A stretch of DNA of 41,398 nucleotides, taken from positions 1 to 41,398 of the forward strand of contig JAFXVT010000061.1 in the NCBI GenBank assembly GCA_017534835.1. The letters are read 5' to 3'. Positions 1 through 8,300 of this stretch are shown one piece after another. The stretch's first letter is position 1. Every line of letters starts with the position of its first letter. Source of the stretch: Ruminococcus sp. (GTDB lineage: Bacteria; Bacillota; Clostridia; Oscillospirales; Ruminococcaceae). The position numbers were made by a program, and so were the translations under genes. The notes beneath the pieces are model-generated. The model did no database searches and was not told the DNA's origin. It saw only the letters and a list, made by a program, of their open reading frames with translations.

Positions 1-1191
1 CTGAATATCCCGGTATATTTTGAAAAAGAGTCCATAAATACAATGGACGCAAAGGGCGAAGTCCTGATAACCATTATGGCTTCCCTAGCTCAACAGGAAT
101 CCGAATCGCTGAGTCAGAATGTAAGACTAGGTATCAAGTACCGTTTTCAACAGGGTAAGGTCATGGTCAATGCAAATTGCTTTCTCGGGTACGATAAGGA
201 TGAAGACGGTCACCTGGTCATAAATCCTGAGCAGGCAGAGGTAATCAAGCGTATATTCCGTGAGTATCTTGAAGGTGCCAGCTGTCAGCAGATAGCAAGA
301 GGGCTTGAGCGTGACGGCGTTCCTACCGCCAGAGGAAATAAAAGATGGCACGACAGTGGAATCAGGCGCATCCTTGAAAATGAAAAATATATGGGTGACG
401 CCCTCCTGCAGAAAACATATACTGTAGATTTCCTAAAAAAGAAACGAGCCCGGAATAACGGTAATGTACCACAATACTATGTTGAAGATGACCATGAAGC
501 GATTATCCCGAAGGAACTGTTCATGAAAGTACAGGAAGAAATGTCACGGCGCGGTTCGCTGATTGACTGCAACGGCAGAAAGCGAGGATTTAGTTCTAAT
601 CACTGCTTTTCAGGACTGATATACTGTGCCGAATGCGGTGAGCGATTTCGCAGAATCCATTGGAACAACCACGGCTGCAAGTCTGTAGTATGGAGATGCA
701 TCACAAGAGTAGATAAGGCTGGTGACTGTTGTGCAAGAACAGTACACGAGACAGAACTGAAAAATTCCTTTATCGCCGCTTTGAACGAGCTGATAGCAGA
801 CAGCGACTCCTACCTTCCGGTATTGCAGAAGAATATCGCATCGGTCCTTATGACAATGAATCCGGAGTCCGCCGAAAGTATTCAGGCAAGGATCAGTGCG
901 CTTCAGCAGGAGATCATAGATAAGGCAAGCCGTCAGGAGGACTACAGCGAAGCTGCGCAGGAGGTACTCAGGCTCCGCCAGCAGAAAGAAAACACCCTGC
1001 AGAATGATACCTCCAGAAACGAAAACCTTGACCGTATCAGGGAACTGCAGAAGTTTATCACATCACAGCCCGATGCGATCACCGAGTTTGACGAGAGCCT
1101 TGTGAAGCACCTGCTGTCAAAAGTGACTGTTTTTGAAAGTAAGCTCGTATTTGAATTCAAATCGGGAGTAACGCTTGAAATATGTAAGTAA
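1..1191 (+). CDS. Large serine recombinase (3' part, 5' end outside window)
   Basis: The reading frame is open from the first base, so the N-terminal catalytic serine lies upstream of the window; the ATG at 43 is internal. What remains starts at the end of the resolvase domain ([19 protein letters not shown], then a Q-E-S-x-S-x-S-x-NV helix). The central Recombinase domain follows (around [13 protein letters not shown] and the [14 protein letters not shown] segment). Next is a zinc-ribbon with a CAEC pair near base 630 and further cysteines to about base 735. A glutamine/glutamate-rich coiled coil of about 90 residues comes last. This order is that of clostridial large serine recombinases that integrate and excise phages and transposons of the Tn4451/Tn5397 type. 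Such genes usually sit at the end of their element, so an attachment site may lie just downstream of 1191. The family is clear; whether the gene is intact cannot be seen. Confidence 0.92.
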   Translation: MNIPVYFEKESINTMDAKGEVLITIMASLAQQESESLSQNVRLGIKYRFQQGKVMVNANCFLGYDKDEDGHLVINPEQAEVIKRIFREYLEGASCQQIARGLERDGVPTARGNKRWHDSGIRRILENEKYMGDALLQKTYTVDFLKKKRARNNGNVPQYYVEDDHEAIIPKELFMKVQEEMSRRGSLIDCNGRKRGFSSNHCFSGLIYCAECGERFRRIHWNNHGCKSVVWRCITRVDKAGDCCARTVHETELKNSFIAALNELIADSDSYLPVLQKNIASVLMTMNPESAESIQARISALQQEIIDKASRQEDYSEAAQEVLRLRQQKENTLQNDTSRNENLDRIRELQKFITSQPDAITEFDESLVKHLLSKVTVFESKLVFEFKSGVTLEICK

Positions 1192-1277
1192 TTAATTTGA
1201 AACCATATCCAAAACAGCATGAAATGACGGAAAGGACGAATTGTTCGGCCTGGGCGGCAGTTTTATGATATTGGATA

Positions 1278-1306
1278 TTGCTTTTTTATGGTCGGTATGT
1301 TATAAT
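1278..1306 (+). promoter_or_regulatory. Promoter of the SUKH-domain gene
   Basis: A -35 TTGCTT (1278-1283), a 17-bp spacer and a consensus -10 TATAAT (1301-1306) are visible, with the extended -10 TG at 1298-1299. Transcription would begin near 1313, giving a leader of about 55 bases before the ATG at 1368. Confidence 0.75.
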
Positions 1307-1367
1307 GTTGAGGTAAGGTGTGCATCCGGCATCACCGGGTAAAAATGTTCACAAAAGGAGATTAATT

Positions 1368-1838
1368 ATGAAAGTAAGCGCTGCTGAATGGTTTGAAAGC
1401 ATTATGAAAATGTGTAAGGTGATGGAGTCTCTTGGGTGGACATACACTGCCGAAGGACCTGCATCTGCTGAAAAGATCAGCGAATTTGAAAAGGAAACAG
1501 GATGTCAGATACCTGATGAATACAAGGAATGGCTTGGCCTTACTGCGTCACTTACAATTGATGATTGTGATTTCAGTCTGTATATGCCTGAAGAAGCAGG
1601 AGAAAACGAAGAGGGATTCAGAATGATAGCTGTCGGAAGTGTTTCTGCCCGTGAGTATTTTATCAATGCTGACAGTGGAAAGATGTTTGTTTATGATGAT
1701 CTGATGCAGAAAACAGAGGAATTTGATTCGCTTGATGATATGATAACTGATATGTATGCCCGTATCGAAATGTATGCAGACGAAGACTTCGGTGACGAGT
1801 GGCAGGATGCTTACGATGAAATGTTCCCCGAAGAATAA
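1368..1838 (+). CDS. SUKH (SMI1/KNR4) domain protein
   Basis: This encodes a 156-residue acidic protein. The start is the ATG at 1368, preceded by AAAGGAG with a 7-base gap; an earlier in-frame start has no ribosome site. Residues about 25-50 (ISEFEKETGCQIPDEYKEWL) match the opening of the SMI1/KNR4 (SUKH) domain: an EFE helix, a G-x-x-I/L-P turn, then EYKEWL. A later stretch (FDSLDDMITDMY) fits the family's last helix. SUKH proteins in bacteria are often immunity proteins that neutralise polymorphic or contact-dependent nuclease toxins, and are also found as orphan members. No toxin gene is seen next to it. It has its own promoter and a strong terminator, so it is a single-gene unit beside the recombinase, possibly cargo. 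The domain call is good; the immunity role is inference. Confidence 0.8.
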   Translation: MKVSAAEWFESIMKMCKVMESLGWTYTAEGPASAEKISEFEKETGCQIPDEYKEWLGLTASLTIDDCDFSLYMPEEAGENEEGFRMIAVGSVSAREYFINADSGKMFVYDDLMQKTEEFDSLDDMITDMYARIEMYADEDFGDEWQDAYDEMFPEE

Positions 1839-1897
1839 AGGAAATGCTTCGGTAGAGTATCATTTATGATTGATACGATAATGAATACGTGTTCTAT

Positions 1898-1940
1898 CCC
1901 CTCCTCCGGTGTAATGATAACCGGTGGAGGGGATTTTTTT
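1898..1940 (+). terminator. Rho-independent terminator after the SUKH gene
   Basis: Arms at 1898-1910 and 1920-1932 form a 13-bp GC-rich stem with one mismatch and a 9-base loop, followed by seven T residues at 1934-1940. It closes the single-gene unit 1368-1838. Confidence 0.9.
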
Positions 1941-2161
1941 ATATCTTGATATTGTACTTATTATTTACACAGCTTTTATTTTGGAAGGAAATATACTCTC
2001 TCCTAACAGATCATGCATTGCTGTCATGACAGATTTCTGTGAATTAAATAACCCAGGCGGCGAGGTGCCCAGACTTATTTCCTTCGACGGATATAACAAT
2101 CTGTTCCAAATAAACAGATGCTTTTTCTCTATAATTTTTATCCGAATATTGCAGGGAAAGC
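1941..2161. other. Non-coding stretch, nothing recognisable
   Basis: This AT-rich stretch lies between the SUKH terminator and the next promoter. An 87-codon open frame (1924-2187) covers it, but it begins inside the terminator, has no ribosome site and reads as low-complexity hydrophobic sequence, so I do not call it a gene. Confidence 0.6.
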
Positions 2162-2190
2162 TTGATAAATCGGACAATTTGAGTTAATAT
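2162..2190 (+). promoter_or_regulatory. Promoter of the small SHOCT-like gene
   Basis: TTGATA (2162-2167), a 17-bp spacer and TAATAT (2185-2190). The predicted start near 2197 leaves only about 20 bases before the ATG at 2217, most of them the ribosome site. Confidence 0.6.
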
Positions 2191-2216
2191 GGATACTACA
2201 AAAAGGAGGTGTGACC

Positions 2217-2414
2217 ATGCTGCAAAAACAGGTCATTAACGAGTTAGATTATCATCGTGCGCAGAGAATTACAGAAATGCTATATCATATGAATCTAATC
2301 ACATTTGAAGAATACGAAAAGATTACTAAACAGAATCGTTGTACTTTCTCGCCTGTTCTGGTTGAATTACTGCCCAAACCCACAAAGGAAAGCACGCTAA
2401 CCACTGTAGTATAA
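2217..2414 (+). CDS. Small SHOCT-like protein associated with recombinase loci
   Basis: This 65-residue protein starts at the ATG at 2217, with AAAGGAGG (2202-2209) seven bases ahead; the GTG two codons earlier is too close to the ribosome site. The sequence has a helix with YHRAQRITEMLYHMNLIT, then FEEYEKI and NRCTFSPVL. That pattern (two short helices with L-I-x-x-E-E-Y, then N-R-x-x-F-x-P) is the one I know from small SHOCT-domain-like proteins encoded just ahead of large serine recombinases in clostridial mobile elements. Here no recombinase follows, only broken genes, so it may be the remnant of a second element. Its molecular function is unknown to me; accessory to recombination or transcription is a guess from context. 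Confidence 0.7.
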   Translation: MLQKQVINELDYHRAQRITEMLYHMNLITFEEYEKITKQNRCTFSPVLVELLPKPTKESTLTTVV

Positions 2415-2459
2415 TCTATAATCTCAGGTGGATTTTTAACTATTATAAGTGGAAAACGG

Positions 2460-2488
2460 TTGCTATTTCCAAGTTTCTGTAGTATAAT
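2460..2488 (+). promoter_or_regulatory. Promoter ahead of the broken gene
   Basis: TTGCTA (2460-2465), a 17-bp spacer and consensus TATAAT (2483-2488) lie 40 bases before the ATG at 2529. The promoter survives although the gene behind it carries a stop. Confidence 0.7.
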
Positions 2489-2528
2489 AGTGATAATAAA
2501 TTGTGCGTCTGTGAAATGGTGAAACCTT

Positions 2529-2999
2529 ATGAAAAACATATATTTTCCTGATGAAAATATTACCGAGAACGACTTATATTTCGTCTGCTACATGATAGAA
2601 CGTACAGCAAGAAAGCTTCATCGGCATAATTGTTATGTTGCCGAAAAGCTGGGCTTGAATGGACTTTGACATCAACTCAGTGTAACAAATGTCAATCACT
2701 CTGCAAATCCGCTGCATGTTGAACAGGATTGGATTGATGAATATGGTTTATCTTCCGGAGATTTTGATATTACTGATGTTGACAGGTCACTTGTGGAAGA
2801 AATACCATCGCCTACACAAATCGGGAAAGTATATATGAGACTAATTCTAGATACTCTTTCCCCTGATGAGAACTATGCAGAAGCTATCATTCGTGTTTAC
2901 AATGGCGAGATCTGCAAAACCATAGATAATTATAATTGCAGCGCATACTATGAGCCTTCCTATGTGATTGCAAGAGCTTACAATGATGGTGGCTTCTGA
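2529..2999 (+). pseudogene. Conserved clostridial hypothetical protein, interrupted by in-frame TGA
   Basis: The frame opens at the ATG at 2529 (MKNIYFPDENITENDLYFVC). It reads 46 codons, meets TGA at 2667-2669, then continues in the same frame without a shift to the TGA at 2997-2999. The part after the stop keeps well-formed blocks (WIDEYGLSSGDFDITDVD, IGKVYMRLI, IDNYNCSAYYEPSYVI). I recognise these as a conserved but unnamed family in mobile or toxin-antitoxin-like loci of Clostridia, about 155 residues long. Both sides therefore belong to one gene broken by a single nonsense codon; one base change from TGG would make it. No good ribosome site precedes 2529, and a shorter product could only begin near 2793. 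Function unknown. A sequencing error or recoding would be the alternatives to decay. Confidence 0.65.
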
Positions 3000-3198
3000 T
3001 AAAAAGACAATCTTCAAAGCCACGGAACGCGTTAATAGTGAAATGCTTCTGTTTTACTATTCTATCGGAAAAGGTATTTCTCAGTTATGTTTTTCATCCA
3101 CTTCCATTCAAGAGTGCTTTTCTGTGAGTAATTACTTCAAAGTGCCATTCTGCCGTTTCAAAGTGCCATTTTTGCACTTAGGAGTACTTAATAAATGA
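2983..3198 (+). pseudogene. N-terminal fragment resembling YhcG/DUF1016 nuclease family
   Basis: A short frame overlaps the end of the preceding broken gene. Its first 35 residues (KTIFKATERVNSEMLLFYYS, then IGKGISQ) resemble the N-terminal helical domain of DUF1016/YhcG proteins, where a 'VNxEll.lYwxIGxxI' helix is typical. Full members run to about 330-370 residues with a C-terminal PD-(D/E)XK nuclease. Here the similarity stops near 3090 and a tandem repeat follows, so only a fragment remains. The tail to the stop at 3198 looks unrelated. It is probably a remnant cut by an insertion or deletion. The match rests on one helix, so confidence is modest. Confidence 0.45.
3136..3170 (+). repeat. 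21-bp-period direct repeat, possible insertion-sequence end
   Basis: The 14-base unit TTCAAAGTGCCATT occurs at 3136-3149 and again at 3157-3170, a period of 21 bp. Closely spaced repeats of this 'TTCAAAGTGCCA' kind are what I remember from the termini of IS21-family elements in gut Clostridia. It sits exactly where the YhcG-like fragment loses similarity. No istA/istB genes are present, so at most a solo end is left. Confidence 0.5.
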
Positions 3199-3286
3199 TA
3201 ATCGTACCATTTCACAGGAAAAAAATCCATATTTCGATTTTACTAAATGCATTTCAGAATTATTTTCTGAAAATCGAGGATACAGC

Positions 3287-3315
3287 TTGACAAACGGCAC
3301 ATAATATCTTATAAT
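3287..3315 (+). promoter_or_regulatory. Consensus promoter of the rloA-rloB pair
   Basis: A perfect TTGACA (3287-3292), a 17-bp spacer and a perfect TATAAT (3310-3315). The transcript should begin near 3322, inside the ribosome site run GGAGGAGGTG at 3321-3330, so the leader would be only about 15 bases. Confidence 0.85.
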
Positions 3316-3336
3316 AGAGTGGAGGAGGTGTAAGCT

Positions 3337-4539
3337 ATGCTATGCCAGTTTACATTTAAGAACTATAAGTCCTACAGGGATGAGACAATCCTGGATATGC
3401 AGGCTGTGAGTAGCCAGGGATTTGAGCATTCTCTGCTTCCGGACGGGAACAAGCAGGAAATGCTGCCGGTTGCTGCAATTTACGGCCCGAACGCCGGAGG
3501 TAAATCCAATGTTCTCGACGCCCTGAAGTGTCTGCATAGTCTTGTGGTATCCCCGATTCTTCTGTTCAGAGGCCAGACGACCGCACGGACTATGAACTGT
3601 GTACCGTTCCTGTTTGACGAGAAGACGCCGGAAGAGCCCACAGAGTTTGAGATTTTCTTTATTCCTGATGCAGAGTTTGAGTATCGCTATCAGATATCTG
3701 TTCAGAAGGGCAAAATCGTAGAAGAGAATCTTTACCGCAGAAAGCTTGCACCGAACAGTCGTATCAGCACGCTCTTTGAGAGAAGCGATGGTGAGATCAA
3801 GCTGGGCGCAAGCATACGCAAGCAGTCGATCAACACAGAGGTCAACGAGCAGATGCCGTATCTGTCGTTCCTTGCAATAAACTATAAGATCGAGCCTATC
3901 AATACCGCAACAAAGTGGTTTGAGTTGTGTATTATCAAGAACTATGCAAATCCCTATGAGGAGATGCAACTTGTTATGAGAGCAGACGAAGTATCCAAGA
4001 AGAAGCTCGTGGAGTTTCTGGTAGATGTTGGTATCACGATCAGCGGCATCCAGTTCGTGAAAAAGGATGACGAACGTATTGATATCCTGTTTGAACACAC
4101 CGTGAGTAACCACACATATCAGCTGCATCTTGCTGATGAGTCGGACGGCACACAAAAGCTGTTCAACGTACTGCCGCTTGTCATTATTGCGCTGACTGAA
4201 GGAAGACTTCTAGTATTGGATGAGCTGGATGCGAAGCTGCATCCAAAGCTGCTCAGATTTCTGATCATGCTCTTTAAGAATCCGGAGATCAATCAACATA
4301 AGGCACAGCTTATTTTCACATCGCATGATATTTCCACGATGAAGAGTTCTGTATTCCGTACTGATGAGATATGGTTTGCCTATAAGAAGGATGACGAGGC
4401 AAGCGACCTCTATTCGCTGTATGAGCTGCGTGATGAAAATGGAAACCGTATCGGCCCGAATACCGCATACGATAAGCAGTATCTGGAAGGTCGCTATGGT
4501 GCGGATCCGTATTTCCGCAACATGATGGAGTGGAGGTAA
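3337..4539 (+). CDS. RloA-like AAA/ABC-type ATPase (AbiL-type defence)
   Basis: This encodes 400 residues, starting at the ATG at 3337 with a strong GGAGGAGG site. It is an SMC/ABC-like ATPase of the AAA_15/AAA_21 group. The N-terminus reads FxFKNYKSYRDET, Walker A is GPNAGGKS at residues 50-57, a degenerate signature SDGTQK is near 269-274, and Walker B is LLVLDELDAKLHP with the acidic pair at D295-E296. An 'FTSHD' switch motif follows. RloA proteins are known partners of RloB, found in type I restriction loci and as the AbiLi/AbiLii phage-abortive pair in Lactococcus. The next gene, four bases on, is RloB-like, which supports the call. The likely role is an ATP-driven sensor or activator of the RloB effector; the phage defence role here is inferred from family and context. 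Confidence 0.85.
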   Translation: MLCQFTFKNYKSYRDETILDMQAVSSQGFEHSLLPDGNKQEMLPVAAIYGPNAGGKSNVLDALKCLHSLVVSPILLFRGQTTARTMNCVPFLFDEKTPEEPTEFEIFFIPDAEFEYRYQISVQKGKIVEENLYRRKLAPNSRISTLFERSDGEIKLGASIRKQSINTEVNEQMPYLSFLAINYKIEPINTATKWFELCIIKNYANPYEEMQLVMRADEVSKKKLVEFLVDVGITISGIQFVKKDDERIDILFEHTVSNHTYQLHLADESDGTQKLFNVLPLVIIALTEGRLLVLDELDAKLHPKLLRFLIMLFKNPEINQHKAQLIFTSHDISTMKSSVFRTDEIWFAYKKDDEASDLYSLYELRDENGNRIGPNTAYDKQYLEGRYGADPYFRNMMEWR

Positions 4540-4543
4540 TGAA

Positions 4544-5209
4544 ATGTCTAATAAACCTCCGAAAAAAAGCGATGAAAACAAACGCTGGCGCAAGCCGCGC
4601 CGGGACAGAGGCAGCCGTATTAGCCCGGAGTATCATCTGATTATTACAGAAGGCACAAAAACAGAGCCACTGTATTTTGAAGGACTGAAAAAGGCTGTTA
4701 ATCAGAAATATACAGGCAGAATCGAGATAGTCGGTCTCGGAGAGGGCGCTAATACCCTGTCAATCCTTGATACGGCAGAGAAGGTTCAACTTCGTTCCGG
4801 CGGAAAGTATCGGCATATCTGGATTGTATACGATAAAGACGACTTTCCGGAGGACGATTTCGATAACGCCCATTTTCGCTGTCAGGAACTTTCCAATGCC
4901 TCAGATACAGTTACCTACCATGCTTTGTGGTCGAATGAGTGCATTGAGCTGTGGTTCTTGCTGCATTTTGAGTATTTGCAGTCAAACCTGCACAGAGATT
5001 TCTACTATCCGAAACTCACAAAGCACCTAGGAAACAAATATAAGAAGAATAGCTCTGAAATGTTTGAGGGACTGTATCCGCATCTTAACGAAGCTATCAG
5101 AAATGCAAAGAGATTGCTTCAGAACTATCCAGATGGATCTGCACCGTCTCAATGTGCTCCCGGAACCAGTGTTTATGAGATATTTGAGAAGTTGAAGGAG
5201 TATTTGTGA
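4544..5209 (+). CDS. RloB-like TOPRIM-related protein (AbiL-type defence)
   Basis: This encodes 221 residues. Its ATG lies four bases after the rloA-like stop and uses GGAGG from the end of that gene, so translation is probably coupled. After a basic tail (WRKPRRDRGSR) comes a TOPRIM-like core: IITEGTKTEP with E36 as the candidate metal ligand, then IVYDKDD at 94-100 with the D-x-D pair. The block NECIELWFLLHF is typical of RloB family members. Family length is about 200-230 residues, so it appears complete. RloB is thought to be the nuclease-like effector of the RloA/RloB pair. Direct activity of this protein is inference. Confidence 0.85.
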   Translation: MSNKPPKKSDENKRWRKPRRDRGSRISPEYHLIITEGTKTEPLYFEGLKKAVNQKYTGRIEIVGLGEGANTLSILDTAEKVQLRSGGKYRHIWIVYDKDDFPEDDFDNAHFRCQELSNASDTVTYHALWSNECIELWFLLHFEYLQSNLHRDFYYPKLTKHLGNKYKKNSSEMFEGLYPHLNEAIRNAKRLLQNYPDGSAPSQCAPGTSVYEIFEKLKEYL

Positions 5210-5369
5210 CTCAATCTTTTCAGACGGATAATCTAAAGAGTATTTTATAGCTTCCACATAACAATGTTTTTAATCTAGAAGCAATTGATTGTTTAATCAG
5301 CTTATTATCTTATTCTCATAATCAATACTAACGATGCTGAGAATATAGTGCTATCATGGAGGTATAAAT

Positions 5370-8300
5370 GTGAAAGTAGTTGTTTTGTCAGATTTACATA
5401 TTGATGATACTAGTGAATGGGATGCAGTTTCCGAAGAAATGCTTAAAAGGATAAAAAATATCGCAAAAGAAAATGAGCGTATAATATTCGTTCTTTTAGG
5501 AGATATAGTTAATGGCTTTAGAGAAAGAACAACAGAAGATATCCGAAGGTTTTACAAAAAAGCTGACAGTTTTCTAGATACAATTAATATTGGATTAAAA
5601 GAAAACAATGTTGAGTTTTATTTTATTCCTGGTAATCATGATTTAGATGGAGATAGTTTAGAATCATTTAATGAATTTATCGAGCGGCATTCGAGAATAA
5701 ACGATTCTCCATACGAATTCTCTTTAGATGAATCAGTTTTTACATTTGATATTGATGTCTTTAGGTTTATTTTAGTAGACTCAAATATATCGCGTGATTA
5801 TAATGCAAGCGGACAAATTGATGGAAAACTATTAAAAGCTAAAGGCGTGACAGAAAAGCAAATTGTTCTATTTATGCATCACCCACCGTACACTAGAGAT
5901 TCTTATTCAGATGATGACGATAAGGCGTTAGATAATCCTCTAGATGTAATGTTTCTTCACGCAAAGTATGTTTTTTACGGTCATCAGCATGGGGATCACA
6001 AAGAAGATTTATATAAAAATCGTGATACTATATATGTCCCAGTAACTGGTTTGTTTAACAAAGGTTCAAACATTAGAAATGGTTTTGCGGTATTGACTAT
6101 ACAGGACAAAATAATCACAAGTTGTTATCAGTATGAATTTGATGGTGTGAAATTCCATAAGATTATGATATCTCCAGAAAAAATTGAAAAAAGACAGGAT
6201 GAATTATCAATTGAATCACATGACTATAGTAAAGAATTACAAGAAATACTTCCTCGGCATTTTTATCAATTCGATTCTATTGAAACATTTGAACTTACAG
6301 ATATCGTTAGAGAAAATGATTTTGTTATAATTACAGGTGAAGCAGGAATCGGAAAGACGTATGAAGCGCATAGACTATATCAGTTGTATAAAAACGATGA
6401 TGAATACTATCCAATAATTATTGACTTAAGATGTACAACAACAGAAGCAATAAATCGTTATATAGAATATGCGTGTAAATACAGAATTGAAAATAGGGAC
6501 GTTTTATTAATTATCGATGGAATAAGCGAATCAACATCTAGCATATTTAATGGTGCTCTATCAACCCTAAGTAGCTTATCAGATGAGAATCTGTGCATTA
6601 AAGTAATTGTGACAAAGCGCGATAATTATGAACTTAAGTTCTTTAGTTCTTATAACATTTTTCATATAAGTGCGTTTAATGATGAAGATATAAAAGCCTA
6701 TCTGTCTATGAGAAAAGTTCGGGACATTCCCCATTTTATGCAAAGTATTTCGGCATCTGATTATGGAAATGTTATAGGTATTCCCTTTGTCTTGAATGCT
6801 GTTATTGACATCTATAATAAAGACAGAAGTGTTCCAAAGTTTAATAATCTTATGCAGCAAATAATTTCGCTACGTTTTATGGAAGCGGACAATAGTCTTT
6901 CTAACAAATATCAGATTATGCCTGTTGAGCATGAAGTAATAATCTCTTTTGAAGAACTAGGGTTTGTTATGCAAGCTGTATGTGAGCATCCTTTGGCTAA
7001 CATCTATTATTCGCAGCTGTTTGATGAGAAGATTCAGTTGCTTCAAAGTTATACTGGTTTGTTATATAGAGATGATAATTATCGAAGGGATTATAACCAC
7101 GAGATATTTGCTGAATATTTTATTTCAGATTATATCTGTAATCTTGATCTTTCTGATATCCTTGAGATTATAACTTATCAGTTTGAAGGTAAATCCAGAA
7201 TCAAAAAGACTTGGTATGATGTTGTTCGACGCATTGTTGATATGCGTTTAAACGATGACCTTCTCAAATGGATAATGGAAAATGATAATGATGTTTTGAT
7301 TTACAATGTGCCAGAAAAAATGATGAACAATAGCGATTCTGTTAGCATAGTCGAATGCGTTTTGAATAATTGTTTTACAAAAAATCTTCCTATTCACACG
7401 GTTATTACCGATGTAGAACGGTTTGTAAATCTTCACTCTTCAAAGGCAATGTGGGAATTAATTTCTAAAGAACTCTTTATTCATCATAATGAATATGGTC
7501 TATCAACTATACTGCAAATCATTTGCTGTGCAAAACAAAATGATATGGATCTTAATGTAGTTCAGGGGAAACTCATAGAAATAATTACAGATGAACAACC
7601 AACATATATAAAATCGCTTGCAATAAGAGCATTGACACAGCTCAATGAATGCGTAGATGAATATATTGATATAGTAATTGAGTCCTTTTCAGATGAAACT
7701 GACATGAATGTAATATTATGTGTCTTTTCTATCATATGTAAGTGTTCAAATCCAGATAAATATTTTAGATATGCTGTCGACAGATTTGAAAACGTGGATA
7801 GACCATATATATACCTGAAGTTTGATGAAGCGTTCTTGAGTGTCATTGTTTCATTGCGCTCTTTAACAACAATGATTGAATCTATAAAGTATATGTGTGA
7901 AAGTGACGCTTTCGCTCGGATTTATAACACCAGCAGAGTATTCGAGCTGGTTATTGATAAAATAACGGAATTCGTCATCAAAGAGCATAATGAGGAATCT
8001 GTGTTTAATCAAATGTATGATTGCTTTATACGGGCTTCACATCAAATTGATGGAAGAAAAACAGAGTTTATTAAACGTTTCTTTGTTAACATAGGAAAAT
8101 TAGATGAAGTTCTGTATGCAATTATAACCGAAAAGAATTCGTTGATTTTTTATTCGTGCTTTGAATCTATTATTAGTTCAGATCTAATTGATAAATTGAT
8201 CCAGTATTATTTTGATGGCGTTTTTTCTGAGTATCAATTTTTATGGTATATTAATAGATATTCTGTATCTGAGAATGATAAGGTCAAACTTAAAGATGCG

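Noticed and set aside
1924-2187. 87-codon open frame after the SUKH gene
   Set aside because: It begins inside a strong terminator hairpin, lacks a ribosome site and crosses the next promoter.
3340-4155. 271-codon open frame on the minus strand
   Set aside because: It lies fully opposite the RloA-like gene, has no ribosome site, and its protein shows no family features; a shadow of the real gene.
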